Assembly: GCA_013368325.1 (NCBI GenBank) | Contig: JAACJK010000174.1 | Span: forward strand, 280,988 to 344,987 | Origin: Ephemerocybe angulata | Taxonomy: Eukaryota > Basidiomycota > Agaricomycetes > Agaricales > Psathyrellaceae | Length of the DNA stretch: 64,000 bases | Direction of reading: 5' to 3' | In this document: positions 12,601 to 25,800 of the stretch, in pieces | How the letters are laid out: every line of letters begins with the position of its first letter | Numbering within the stretch: the stretch's first letter is position 1 | Notes under the pieces: model-generated | What the model was told of the DNA's origin: nothing | Database searches by the model: none | The model's input: only the letters and a program-made list of their open reading frames with translations | Made by a program: the position numbers and the translations under genes

Positions 12601-15600
12601 ACTGTACCTATAGCTCGCTACTCACCATCTACTCACTCGCCTACTCGCCTACTCACTGCATCGTCATTAGTGTTTTTATCCAGTTTTTTGTGTTATTATG
12701 TTTTGTATAGATGAATCGGATGAATGAATGAATTGGATTGGATTGGATTGTGTACTATCTATCTGTCTGCCTTTGGATTCGGGTTCGAGGAAGATGGGAG
12801 GATGGAGAGGGGAGGGGTGGAGAGGAGAGGGAGGGGGAATGGGGAGTAAAGCCCGGTACACCGGCGAAGCGAACATGAACACGAAAATGGAGGGAGGGCG
12901 GTGCTTTGACCTTTCTTTCGCCTCCCCGGTACCCGGCCGTGCGATATGCGATGCAATGGACCGTACATTTTGAAGGCCCGGTGATAGGAGCATTGGCCGG
13001 TCGGTGGTCAGTGGATGAGGGGCGCGGGCGCTCGAGGTGAGCTGAGGTGGTTGGAGAGGCGTCTGGGCCGGGTTGTCGGGACTGGGTTGGAGGCTCGGGA
13101 TAGGGTCGGAAATTTAATTGAATTGAATAGGCATTGAATAGACATTGAATAGGATTGGATTGGGTTGATTGTGATTCTGTGGTTAGTCTGGTTAGGCTAT
13201 GATTTCGTTAGATGATGCACCAGGCATGTTTGTATGAGGGAGGAGAGAGTCGTTGCAGGATTGTCGGGGTCGACGCTCTGCGTTGGATTGGCGGAGGTGT
13301 ACTGACGGAGAGTCGTGCGCCGGCTCGCATGGCAGATCTCAAGTCCAAGTCGAGTATAATACCGCACTGTACCTGGAATCACCCTGCCCACCTCCTAATC
13401 AACTTCTAATTAGCGCTCTGATAGGGGCGCGCTTTTGATTTCCAAGGTTGCGAGGGCGGCGGTGGTAGACCGCCCTCGATGCTGTGAGGTGTTACTACTT
13501 GCTCATTGATACAAAATCGTAGTAAGTGCTCATGAGCTGAGAGATGAATATCATTTTGTGCGACGGTGGCATGATTTTGGGCGGGCGGGACTTGGGAGTC
13601 TTGCGTACCTGTATCAGTAATTGGCGCTGATAGGATGTAGGATTGGGAGTCTAGTCCATGGCTGTGCGCTTCGTAAGTATGGATTGTATGGTGATGCATG
13701 ATCCCGCCCTCTTTGGGATTCAGAGTACGGGAGGATCTTAGGGCGGGGCTCGGGCGGGACTTGGGTCGGGCTGGGCCGACTCTCGATTTCTCGACTGGGG
13801 TGGGCTCTTGGCTGTTGTGGAGGACGGGCGGTGTATCGCCGGTGCTTAGAGAATACCATACGAAGGAGAAGTGCTAAGTACGTTGCCTTCCATATCACTC
13901 TACGTTCGTCGTTGTTATTGTATTGATCTGTTGTATTCACATTTTGACAGGAGCGACAGCAACGCTCCAGCAACGCGGACAACGGAGACTGGGGTGGTTG
14001 CAACGTATCCAAGTACACATCCCCAACGCAATGGCTTTGATCAAAGTTCGTTCACCTCCTTCTTCCAACGTGCCTTCAAGTTACGTACGTATCCTATCCA
14101 CTTCGAATTCCCCTCCGCAGTCAGAGTCTAAATGGGATTTATAGAAGAACAGAAGGGAGCGCATAACTCCGAGAAGCCTCAGAAGGAGCACGAAGGAGCG
14201 CACAAGGCCCACTCGTCCGCTTCATACATAGCTTGGATAGGGGACGTAGTACCAGTTTGGACGAGTGGATTAGGAAGGTGTGGTGGATTGGATAATTTGG
14301 ATTGGAATGGAAGGTGGGGCCTTCCCTTCCCCGAATAATGAATTCTTGGGAGTGTGATCGACAGTTGGACAGGAACCGTGAAGGTGAACGTGTCGCGTGG
14401 ACGGTCGGTCAATTGTTCATTGTTCGTTGTTTATGTAAGTGCTTTGACTCTCACTCTGAGATCCGGGCTATGTGTCGACTGTGGTCCGTCGGGGGAGAGG
14501 CGCACCCGGACGTGCGTGCGTACTTCTGGGGGTGGTTGACTGACTTTTTGGGAAGCGAGGCTTTTGAGCTTGGAGCGATACATGCGTGCATGCTATTCGA
14601 GGAATTGAAAGACGCCGGTCGGACCTTGGATAAGGAAGGAAGCCCGACGCCGAGATGGACGATGTCTTTATTTGGTAAGAAGCGTCGGGGTCGGGGTCGG
14701 GATCCGCTCCCCTTTAATGCCAAGACAAGGGTACAGAAGAGCCGTTTGCCCAACGTTTGCCCAAATAAGCGATTATCAATAAGGCTATCGTGTATACACC
14801 ACAGGTATAGTACGGGACCAAGTACCAGGTACTGTACATACACCAGGTACACGAAGTATGTGCACCACCAAACAGCTGTTAATATGAGGAGAATGTGTGG
14901 AGTACATGTATACTTCCGCTCCGACATACACCTCAGCCCCGGTGGACGGATGATCCTACACCGCTTTTCCTCCAAGTTACCTGGTCCTACATACGTGCCC
15001 GGGTCCGACATGTCGCGGAGTGGCATTGGATGTGGGTGTGGGTGTAGACCGACGTGTGGCTAGGATGGTGTGAAGTGGGTGACTTCTGGGTAAGGATGGA
15101 TGGATCTGCAGGGGCTGTGAGGCTTCGAAAAGTACTTGCAGAGGGGGTGCATGTACGTAATTAGGAGTGGACGCACAATGTCTATGTAGGTCCAGAACCG
15201 GGGCCAGCCAGAGTGAGGCGACTTGCTGGTCGTGTGACGTCGTGGGTGTGTTTAGGTTGCTCTGTGAGATAGGGAAAGGGGATCGGGTCCGTTGTGATTG
15301 GGTGTAGCTTCGACGAAGATGTGCCTTGGATTTGTTTAGTCTAGAGAGCTGAAGTCTTATCATATCTGTCTGTGTAGGTAGAGCGCTCGATGACGTCGTA
15401 CGAGGTGGTCAGGTCCGAAACTAGGCCTATATTCACATCCTCTAGAGGGTTCGAACAATCTTTCCATGACCCATGACCTTCGAATACAAGTCCCCACCAA
15501 ACACATAACCAAACGTAGGGAGCCTCCTCTACACTCCTCCCCCTCAACCAAGCTTCAAGCAAACACCGCCATCAGAACCACATGAAGCCTATGCTGTATC

Positions 15601-17875
15601 TCGCTCCACCGCGGGCTTCTGTCCATGTATGCAATGCACTCGAGCTCGAATCCACGAGATTACCTCGCCCCTCCCATCGCCACCAAACCGAATGAAAGTT
15701 AACTTAACCTAAAACGAATATACTCTGGTGTCTGTTTCGTCAGATTGGCGGGGTTCTGTACCCCAAACATATTAGATGAGCCCCATTCGTTAGCAGCGTC
15801 ACCTAAGATCTGAGCTTGAGTCCAACCTTATAGGTACATGGAAGTGGAAGTGGTCATATCGTAGGGCGGTTGACTCAAATTAGGCTACCATGGACCTGCG
15901 CTCCGTCCGGAAGTGCTGTTAACCAAGTATCTGATAGACGCGCACCACTGCACACATGAATACACGCGCCAACTGCTTCTCGCACTACAGCCCCCAGCGC
16001 AGCCCACGCAGATCCTGATGGATCACGCATAGGTATGTATAAGCGCTCTAGCGCCACCATTGATGGTACCCCTGAGAAGCACGTACATTTTTAAGCGCTC
16101 GAGTGGCTTGATGCATGCCTGCCTCGTTTTGCGATGCATGATGGACGACGGGGCATCGCGGAGCGAGTGAGTCATGAGAAGCCTCGTGAAAGCGCCGGGT
16201 GCAGAGGGCCGGGTACAACGCTAGCCACTGACTGACTGTATCCGGCGGTTTGGAGGGTGGCAGGTGCTCTCAGGTGCTTCAAATCTACTCGGCATACTTG
16301 CATAACATCTGACACAGACTATTGTGATCGCGCCTCGAGTCGCGGGGTTCAAATCTATTCCTTCTACGTGGCATCGGGCCAATGCTACAACATGACCCGG
16401 CGGTCTTCGTGTTTGGGAGACTCAGTAGCAGGGATTGCCAAAGTGGCTTTGAGTGGCAGCCAGGGTAAATCATGGTAAATCTAGGAATGATAATGATGAA
16501 TGACGCACCGGCGCCTGATCGAACTTGTTCGAACGAGCTCGGTTCCCTGAAGCCTCGTGCATCTCGCGTGTCTGAGCGCGCGGAGAACAATGGGCTACAG
16601 AATGGTCGGGAGCGAAGGAGTTGGTCGGAGAGAAGGCAGGAATGGAGGGATTTGCCTTTGACCTTGCCTTATGCGGATGGAAGGGCGTGGCCTCTCCCCG
16701 ACAGGTGAGGTGAGGTGCTATGGAAGGTATACCGTTGGTCAAGGACACTGGAACGTGTCGTTGACGTGTCGGTGAAGGGTCCTATTAGAGCTTAGCCGAC
16801 AAGTCTCGAGTCGAGGCTCTTCGATGATGTGTGGCTCCGACTGGCTCGCGACACGCGTAGTGCTTGTCCACCCAGAAATTATGTAGAATCCTGTGCAGGG
16901 TCCCGAGTACCCAACACGTATGTACGCTCGGTGCACCAGGGTCCAGATACACGGCGCGCAACGCACATTGTTTATTCCATGGAATTGGTAGTAAATAGCT
17001 AAAATGTGACATATGTGCTGCACGAATGCACGAGGCCGGCTAGTCGCTGATCGAGATGGGATGTCGAGAAATTTTCAGATGAATTGCAGGGTGCTCGCCA
17101 AGGTGATTTGAAGGATGAACAAGGACAAGGTTTATTTCGCCCTGATCGTCCGAGTCGTGGCACTCGGAGTCCGTGCGCGTGGTTTTTCATGAAAGGCGCA
17201 GTTACGCTTTAGCTCAGAGGCATGGTGTGTCGTGGGTGATTGATTGTGTTAATATCGAGTGGTTTGTGTTCGTTCGTTCATGATCAGAAATGGTATCACC
17301 ACTGAAATGACCCTCTGCTCTCTCAAATCGGACAAATAGAAAACGGCACCCTCGAGTAAGGGAAAGATGCAACCCTTCAGGGCCTTCAATCAGAAAGGTC
17401 CTCCGGAGCGGCGGCGCGAACTTCGATTTTTATGAATGAGTGGTTGACAGAACCTGCCACTTAAAACGAGGCGCAGCAGGTGCCACGCGATCTCATTCGC
17501 CGTTGTTGGGGAGGGACTTGTGGCGAGGTTCTTTCATTTCGGTGTGAAAGGACATTGGCTGCGCTTTTTTGGACAATGGTCGGTTGTGCTTGATGTCTCA
17601 GATGGGTGAAACCAAACGTGGGTTGTGACTTTTTGAATGGCTCGGAATGAATCCCATTTGCTGGATGAGTCAGAGTGGCATGAGTTCGATTTCGCAGATA
17701 TGTTCCCTCTTAGTTCCCTCTCAAAGCATCGAGTTTCGTAATCCAGATGTCGCCCTGCGGCAGTGACTTATTATAAATATTTTGTGACTGGTGTGCATAC
17801 CGACTTAGGGAGTGCCGCTTAGGGAGAAAAATGGCGAGCAGGCGGAGTAGTGCTGGGCCAATTGGTGAAAGGTGC
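12601..17875. other. Gene-poor stretch, nothing convincing
   Basis: About 5.3 kb with no recognisable protein. A GGATT/GAATG repeat lies at 12721-12750, a GGTCGG run near 14680 and repeated GTACCAGGTAC-like words near 14805-14860. The longest plus-strand ORF (14302-15063) lacks any known motif and has poor coding character, so it is not called. Confidence 0.5.
12721..12750. repeat. GGATT/GAATG short tandem repeat
   Basis: Tandem GAATG units pass into GGATT units. Related GAATAG/GGATTG words recur at about 13115-13170. Simple sequence only. Confidence 0.7.
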
Positions 17876-17881
17876 AAAAAA
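17876..17881 (-). terminator. Pol III poly-T terminator of the tRNA-Val
   Basis: Six consecutive T residues on the minus strand directly after the discriminator base. Confidence 0.85.
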
Positions 17882-17955
17882 TGATTCGAGCCAGGCTCGA
17901 ACTGGCGACCTTCTGTGTGTTAGACAGATGCGATAACCAACTACGCCATCGAACC
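17882..17955 (-). tRNA. tRNA-Val (anticodon AAC)
   Basis: Read on the minus strand, the 74-nt sequence folds as a complete cloverleaf. The acceptor stem is GGTTCGA/TCGAATC with discriminator A, the D-arm contains GGCGTAGTTGG, the anticodon loop is CTAACAC (AAC) on a closed stem, and the T-arm contains GTTCGAGCC. Internal A and B boxes are intact. Six T residues follow at once (plus-strand A run 17876-17881), the RNA polymerase III terminator. No intron. Confidence 0.96.
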
Positions 17956-18170
17956 GTTACATACTCGGTCTTTTGCGGGCTTATAGCGCCATTTGGCTGA
18001 GCTCAGAGTCGTCCACCTGCAAGACAATTTTTCTGGCCTGAAGCGAGTATATAGTCCACATTAAGGGAAGGTTTATGCCTATTCTGGTATGCCCGTAACA
18101 GTTCATGTAAATCTTCACAGAGCAGTCACGCATCGAGGCTCGAGCTCCGTCGCCTCATCTCAGCGATAAA

Positions 18171-19466
18171 TCACTTCGTGAAGCGGTCGAACCATCCGAT
18201 CACACTCCTCGCCGACTCCTCTTTGGCCCACACTGAAGGGAATGAATCGGTAAGCACCGCTACGCGGCGACTGAATAGAAATGAGGAATTGACTCACATT
18301 CGTTCTCAACCGTCAAATTTCCTCTAGTTGCGAACCCATGGGTGACGTTTGAAAAGAGTTGAGAGTGGTATGTTGCATGTGAAGCCGCCAGAATGTCCTC
18401 GGCGCGACGGCGACTCTCCGCTGGGAATGCGGCGTCCGTCTCTGTAGAGTGTTTAGAACTGGAATTAGTAATATGCTTAAGATGCTCGATTAACAATAAT
18501 GATGCTGACCAGCACATGAAAGGAGCAAAGGTTCTGAAAACAAGCGCCGTCAGATGCTATCAACTCGTGATTATTCTAATGAGACGTACTCTTCAGCTTG
18601 TTGAAATGATCCTCAGTAAGTCCGGACGGATGAGCAAAGGCACCTGAGATAGACATGGTTTGTTAAATTCTGCCTCCCAGCCATATACGCTTGCTCGGCC
18701 ACTCACCTGCAACGACGCCATCAGTCGCCGCAATATCCATCACATATGGACCTCCAAAGCAGTATCCTATGCAAAAAGAAGGATCAGATGAGTAGTTTTG
18801 ACTGGAATGTGGCCTTATACTCACCGACCGCCGTATACTTCGCATTTGCACCTGATACACGGAAGTCGCCAGATTATCAGTTAACCTGACGTCGTAGAAT
18901 TGAGAATAGGGCTGACCATAGCGCTCTTTGACGGCGTCTATCCAGGGCTGGGTGACATTTTCTGCCTGTTTTCTCGATTTCTCAACCCAAGCGTTCAAGT
19001 CAAAGCTTGGATCGAAGGGCTCCAAATTCGCGTTGGTGTGCAAGCCAACTGGGTCTCCAAGGAAGTAGTCGAGTGCAAGAACGTGATATCCTGGATAGAG
19101 TCGCTCCAAGTTAGCTACACCCTATGCCCGTCGTCGATGGATATCACCTTGAGCCGCGAAGTAATCCATGAGAAGTTCGTTGTTGATGTAAAACGCTCCG
19201 AAGATGTCGGAGAAGAAGAGGATGACCTTCGTTGTCGAGTTTTTCCCATCCTTGGAGTGGGGCGGTTCTGAGTAGTAGGTCGGTACTCCAGCGATTGTGA
19301 TGTTCTTTCCCGTCGGTGTTCCCTCGTGAATTGAGCCTATCGTACAGTCCTTCCCAATAGGTCCAGCAAGGATGGGGCTGGATGACGAGGGAATTGACCA
19401 TACGGACGTAGGGAGAATAGAGATTAGAGCAAGGGCTTGGACGATGCGCATCGCGAGTGACACCAT
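18171..19466 (-). CDS. Secreted dienelactone-hydrolase-family protein, eight exons
   Basis: Alpha/beta-hydrolase of the dienelactone hydrolase family, which cleaves lactone or ester bonds; the natural substrate is unknown. Exons by eye on the minus strand: 19466-19148, 19090-18917, 18851-18825, 18766-18707, 18643-18590, 18533-18510, 18441-18298, 18232-18171, summing to 287 aa. The catalytic triad is visible: Cys in VGYCFGGPY, Asp in SCAETDAAFP, His in NVTHGFATRGN. The C-terminus KEESARSVIGWFDRFTK is typical of the family. The N-terminus is a signal peptide (hydrophobic core VQALALISILPTSVWS), so it is probably secreted. A second in-frame ATG at 19451 could also be the start. Two exons are only 27 and 24 nt long. 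A TATA box lies about 55 bp upstream, and a decayed partial copy lies about 1 kb further upstream. Confidence 0.92.
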
Positions 19467-19519
19467 TATTGCTAGGACGTGAACAGCGCTGGGCTTCCAC
19501 TTGGACCTTTTACCTTGGC

Positions 19520-19526
19520 TTTTATA
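19520..19526 (-). promoter_or_regulatory. TATA box of the dienelactone hydrolase gene
   Basis: TATAAAA on the minus strand, 54-60 bp before the ATG. Confidence 0.6.
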
Positions 19527-20489
19527 GCGAATTGAAGACCTTCTCGAGTCATGAGCGTATCCGGCACCGACTTTGATTAAGTTCTTGGCTTACCGAGTGC
19601 CTTATTAATGCTCATATATCATCCTTGTGGAAAACAGAGCGCCTGAGAGCATGTTCCCATGTCAATAGAGTACGGAAGCCTTATCAATGCCACTGGAAAC
19701 ACACGCATTGTAGCTTTGCTCAGCTTTGGATAACAAACGATGATCTCTGTTATTTCCTTGGCAGCTTGTGGTGACCTTTCGGGTGTCCGCGAGCCGACAC
19801 TGCGTCAGCCCAGTCCATCTGGTATGCCCATACGGATCAGTACGGGGGGACGCCTAACTCCGACGCTGGGATTCTTAAGCAGGTTGCATCCGGAAGCTAT
19901 CCGAGGGTAGAGATCCATACTACGACGTTTAGCGCTCGAGGGCCGACACATTGTCAAGGCATCTGCATAACCCCATCCACAAAGTGTACTGAGTATCGAG
20001 GTGATAACTACGCATCCACATGAATCCTCAGGCCCACCACTTTCTAGTAACATCTAAGTCTACGATAATCCGAAGGGCCATGTACCGTGTCACTTGGTGA
20101 GCGATCAAACCGCCAATCCACGCCAGACACTTTCTTTGCCCATACCCAATGTGAGAACACCACCGGTCTGGGAGTCAGAAGCTTGACGTGAGATAGCGGA
20201 AGATGGATGGGCGGTCCCTCACCAACCTATCCTCAATTCGATTCGCGACGAGAAAGGGAATTTACATGTCTGCCGCCTACAGGGGAGGCGGGAGGGTCAC
20301 CAACGAAGAAATTGTAGTCCTCGTCGTGACGGCAAGCGGCAAGGACGATTGGGTTTAACTAACCCCAGACTGAGACCTGAAAAGGGTCGAGCCTGTGTTG
20401 GCTCACCTGAAGCAATCAGCCCGCCGCATGGTCAGAGCCATAGGTGATAAGCGCCAGCATTCGCCACAGGGGCGCAAATAGGCGCGCGT
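19527..20489. other. Intergenic, nothing convincing
   Basis: No domain-bearing ORF. It separates the intact hydrolase gene from its decayed copy. Confidence 0.4.
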
Positions 20490-20970
20490 GGTGTCGCCGT
20501 CACTCCTCGCAGCAGGTTCTCCCATTGAACTTGTATAAACAACAGTGTAAACTACGATGGAAATGGGGATGGGTTAAGCGCAGTATAACGGACTGTAAAA
20601 GGGAAGAAACGTACATTCGTTCTCGACAATAATGTTCCCTCTGGTTACAAACCCGTGAGTGACACCCGAAACGACATGCACATGGTATATTGAGTGTCTG
20701 TCGCGTCGGCGGCAGCTACTATGACTTCAGCGCGATGGCAGGTTCTCGGTGGTGAAAGCGACATCCAAGTCTACCTTCAGTGCTTAGCCCAGTCAGTAGT
20801 ATAAGAGATAATGCCAGAACCTACCGCCACCTGACATGAAGAGCGGTCCTGGTAACAAGCGCCCGAATAAGCGCGCGGTCAGAGCATGTCAATGGGATCG
20901 GTCTGTGCGTGTCAGCTTGTTGAAATTATTCTCAATGAGTCCAACACTACACTTACTACTTAATACTACT
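20490..20970 (-). pseudogene. Decayed partial copy of the dienelactone hydrolase gene
   Basis: The stretch aligns by eye with the C-terminal exons of the intact gene (about 18290-18640). On the minus strand it still reads VTHGFVTRGNIIVENE, matching the His-containing motif of the intact protein, and further upstream AEVIVAAADAT in place of AEDILAASHAT. Between these pieces the frame shifts and stops appear. The acceptor and spacing of some introns are still visible, so this is a DNA-level duplicate rather than a processed copy. The N-terminal exons are missing. The left limit is uncertain; the clearest similarity is 20610-20960. Confidence 0.78.
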
Positions 20971-22858
20971 TAACACACATGGAAGGGGAGGAATTGTCAT
21001 GCCGGTACCCGACAAGGGGGGGAGGCTTTCAAAAAGGGGGAAAAGTTGACATTCTCCCCCCCTTTTCGAAGTTTTTTGAAGCCTGTTCGGAAGACTCTAA
21101 AACACCCAAAAAGATGAGTTAAAGTCAAAAGGGGGTGGGGAAATAAAAGGTGGGGGGAGGGACACAGTATTCACGGTTGCTCAAAGCGTTCACTCCGTTT
21201 CGCGGGCGTTGCCCCTGAGTTCGAAGGAACAAGCGAGCGCTAATCTTTGCTTATCACCAGAAGTACGATTAGATTAGATTCCAATCAGAAGAGTGGATCA
21301 GCGAAGGGGCAGCTGCCCAAGAGCTGCTGTCCATTGACAGCCAACTTCTTCCACCTCTGATACGCCGCGTAAAGAGCCATGGCCTAAATCCCGAGTACAC
21401 CGCCTTGATCCACATGCTTTCCCAGTAGCACCGAAGTTTCCAGTTGCAGACAGCACGGCACAGGGCCTAACGGGTCTCCACCAAGCGACAAGGACGGTGT
21501 TGCCCCAATCCTGGAAAGTTGTTTCTATCTTTGCTTTATGCTTGCCGTATACGGCCCTCACATGGACTTTACACCTCGAGGCACATACGTACGCACTTCC
21601 CTAACTGGGGTAGCATGAGGGGGCGTTGTACCTCTGAAAAGTCAACCCGGACATTGTTCATTCAACTGCTGTTGCCTAACCAGGTAGAGCGTTGGAAAGG
21701 CTTTCGTTACAAGCACATGTACATTGAAGCGAGTCATCGCCTTTTATAGCTTACTATGCCATATTGTTGGGTGACGGAGGTCGGTGACTAGACGAAGGAT
21801 TGAAACTGTGATGATGTGAGATAGGCAGATGCGACGACGGAGTTGAATTCCAGCCTCGCTCACGCTGCGAAATACGTATGTCTTCCTCGTCATAACGATA
21901 ACTGACTTCCAAAGAATCACATCAAGGACGGCCCACAAGACGCCGATGATACGCCAGTGCCAGAAATGACACACCCTTCACGGTCGTGTGCACTGTGGAT
22001 GGCGTTCTCTCAGTCACTTCCGAAGCTGCGGACTCATATAGGCATCCCTTCTACTCCAGACAGGTAGCCCTATCCGACTATCAAGGCTTATCTTCCTTCA
22101 CAACGCCGTTTCACCCCTGCCGATGGCTCGCGGAGACAGGCTTTGCACCCCTTGCTCGCCCCAGTCGATGGCCAAGGTGGCCGAATCAATCGAAGCGGCC
22201 CGTCGCCGATGGAGATCTACTAGTATTATTGAACGGGCACCCTCGTTCCACTAATGATCACCCGGAGACAGATCTTCTGACATACACTTTCTATGATAAG
22301 TCTTGCCTCGAGGCGTGAAGTGAAGCCTTGAGGTCGCTAACTTCGGGTGCTGGACGACAGGTCGGAAGGAATCTAGCGCGACTTTGGCGATCCAGCTGGA
22401 TGGACCGATCTGTATGATAGGCCTTTTCGCCCTCAGGTATAAGGCGTTGAAGACTACGGGTAGCGTCCTTATAAGCTGCATGAATGCGCCTGGTGACGGT
22501 TCTATGTAAGGCAAGCCGGGTGTGATGAGAACCTCAAGGCTGCTTAGTCATCAGGATCAACCATCAATTGCGTGGTGTAACCCCGGAATGTTTTCCTTCC
22601 CCAACGCCGGCGTGCTGCCTGCGGTGCTACCCCTTCTTCACCTCCATCCCACAGCGTTTTATCGCTGAAGTTATCCCCCCATGTCGCTGTGAAAGTTTCG
22701 TTTACTTGGATGCAAAATGGACCTCTGAACTTCGATCGGTGGGCATTAATTAATCCCTGGAGCTCCAGGTTACTGACGGTCGTTTATGATGCGCCGTTTT
22801 GCGTCTAGGGTGTTGTAATTCTCTCCTGTGTTGGAATCCCAACCACCACTGTTGTTCG
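20971..22858. other. Intergenic with foldback and G-rich segments
   Basis: It contains an imperfect inverted repeat at about 21027-21095 and a G-run cluster at about 21128-21160, described separately. ORFs at 21298-21561 (minus) and 21986-22318 (plus) have no recognisable motif. The right end holds the promoter of the next gene. Confidence 0.4.
21027..21095. repeat. Imperfect foldback repeat
   Basis: The left arm starts GGCTTTCAAAAAGGGGG and the right arm ends TTTTTTGAAGCC, with a C-run opposite the G-run. It could be the remains of a small foldback element. Confidence 0.4.
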
Positions 22859-25800
22859 ATGACGAGTACCGAGCAGCTGGATTGCTGCTCGTCGGGATGG
22901 ATTATGAAGGTACATGAGCGCGAGGACCATGCCAATAGGATTTTTAACGATGACGGGGCAGCATATTCACATTGCCCCTTGTCGCCGCTTTCTCCAGCGG
23001 AAAGTCTGGAAAGCCTGCCTCCTGATACTCCGGCAGACCACCACCACGCTATCCTGTTTAAAGGCGGTCCTTCCACTGGCGGTATTACGGGGGATGGAAT
23101 GTGTGATAATGGAATCTACGCGCGCTTAGGATACCCCTCTCCACCATCAACTACTTCCGACCCCAAACACCCTGTGCCACTGCCCACCACCTTCTCCACG
23201 ATACTTACCACGAAAGGGGAAGCCGATACGAACACCACCACGCTAGCGCTACGCACGACCCCTCCAGACCACGACGACCTTAACGATTATCTCGATTTCG
23301 ATATCGATCTCTGCTACGAATTGGCCACTCTCTCCTTCCCCTCGACATCCGCCTCTGCCCCCGCACTTGTATACTTTGGAGGGCTGCTAGACTCCCCGAG
23401 AGTCGATGTGCACCGCCATAGTCGTCATCAAGCGCTGATCGGGCCCCCTGCGCGCTGCAAAGAACCTGTGCCCCCTTCCCCTCCCAGTCCAATGCGCAGT
23501 GATGGTACTCAAGACGGTGGAATAGATGCTGAGGAAGGGATGGGCGCTCCTAGTGAGACAGACGTTGGACATGGAAAGGGTTCTACACCGCAACTTGCTC
23601 CGTCTTCGCCATCGGATTCTATCGCCTTACTTTCACCACTATCGCCCGAGTGGAGCAGTCGAGCTCTGGATGACATGCCCCTCACGAAAGGACCTCGCCT
23701 GCCTCTAGGTGGTGCGCAAGCGTTCCGGGATATTGGAACCCCCTTCTCTTTCGAGCAAATTCTGGGCGACAGCGATGATGTAAAGAGTGTACGTCGGCGG
23801 AGTAGTTCGACGCATCCTCCTATTCATGGCAAACTACCAAGCCGCCTAAGGTCATTCTCGTCTGCCCAATTCACCCCGCCGCCCTCAACCCGGACCAGGC
23901 CCACTGGCGTTGGAGAAGGTTCTGGCTCTGGAGCCCAGTCGCAATCGTCCCTGGAAAACGAACACTACGTTGATGCACATGGCCGCTATCCTATCCCGCT
24001 ACTTCGTGGCGAAAACCATCTCGATACATCGCCACCATTCCTCTGTCGATCGACTCAACTCGACGATCTCGAGCTCAGGAGTGCCTGCGGAAGGCCCGAA
24101 TCGGGGGCTCCGATGGAGATTGGGGATGAAGGTGAGCGAAACGTGTCTATAGCCAACTTGTACTGATTTTGACGTATAGGCTTTCGGGAATCAACGTCTC
24201 TGCTCTTGCCTCCATCTCCTGAGAGAGATGTCGAGGCGCAGGACGCTTTCGCTATTGAACGGCCGAGGAGGCCTTCCAGTCAGATCGCGATCGACGAGTC
24301 CCCCGAATCCCCCGGTTCACCTCGTCAGTCACGCTCTTCGGCCAGGAGGAGTTCTTATCTTGGCGTACACCATTCACATCGCTCTCGGTCAACTTCATCT
24401 CCTTGCGAGGCCGCCGAAACCGGCGACCCGCCTCGCTCGTCCCGCTCACATGGAACGGCAGGATCCCATCTCGACATATACCCTTCCCTGCGCTCGCGAT
24501 CGACTTCCTCTATTCGATCTACGGGCCGACCCGTCCTTCCCCTACTAGATATCCCGCACTCCAACCACACTCGCTCCTATAATCCGTCGCCATCGTCTCC
24601 GCTCTGGCTCGCCCAGTCACATCTCCCATCGCCCACTTCACCGTCGTCTCCCTCTTCGCCATCTCGTCAGCGCCAAGATACTCTAGGAGATGATCAAGAA
24701 ATGGTATCTCCACCCAGTTCGGGCCCGCCCCAGACTCCCAGTCCGGACTTCGGTCCTCTGACTCTGCTCGAGGACGTCTACCAGGATCACCAACTCGCCG
24801 ATCTGTGGGATTTAGATGGAAGTGGCAGCTTGGGATTGGACGACGGAAGTTGGGAAGGAAAGCCGACGCCTACTCCCAGCTCACCTGATGCGTCCCCAGC
24901 GTTCGAGTGGTTGAAGGACAGTGTGAACGACGGACCTGCGGTGTGGAACGCGTATGACCATGACCCCCGCCTTCTGCAGTCGCCGTCCTCGGCGCTGAGG
25001 TCGTTCTCGGACTTGCCTTCATCACCAGACGAATACGTCTCGCCTGGCGACCCCTACGACTCGTACCCTGTCGAGCACTCTGACCCGAGCCCAATCGGCC
25101 CCGACTTCGATGACTGCGCGACAGGGCCTCTGCTGTTCGAGTTCACGCCCACCGCCTCCCCCGTCTTCTCGCGGGCAACGTCGCCAGAACACGACTTCGA
25201 CATCCTGGCTCTCGAGCATTCGCCCCTGCTGAAGGGTCTAAACCTCCCAAGTGAGGAAGAGAGTGAAGTAAAGGCGTGCATTCGCCTTGTGAAGAGGGCT
25301 GAAGAGGCCGAAAGGTTTGCGGACGAGAAGGACCTGGAGGTTGAGGAAGCGAAGTCAAGCGCGAGTTCTCTCCCTGTATTTTCGGAGGATCTCGAGTTCA
25401 AGGTCCTCGATGACGAGAACGGCAAGGAGAGCCTCGTTCGTCTCCAGCGCGAGGCGGTGGAGGCACGGGCGATTGCGAAGCGGGAACGAGAGAAGGCGAG
25501 GGAGGTCGGGGCGCTTGTCAGAGCTAAGCTTCGGGAAGGAGGTTGGGGGCAGGACACCTCGATCTGGGAAGATTCGACTCTATCCGCCGATAACGGTTCA
25601 AATGTGCCTGTTTCGCCACGACTTCAGAAAACGCCGAGAATGGCCAGCGTTGCGCACCTCGTCGCGAGGATGTTCCTCAATCGACACGACCTGCCCTCCT
25701 CCCCTCCTCGTCCCTCGCCGTCCTTATTAAGCACCTCTACTCCATCCACGATACCCCCATCGTCAACCCCGAAGACCGTGAAATACAAGTACCGCCCCAT

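Noticed and set aside
14302..15063. Plus-strand ORF of about 253 codons
   Set aside because: No domain, irregular composition rich in Cys and Arg towards the end, no promoter or intron pattern; treated as chance.
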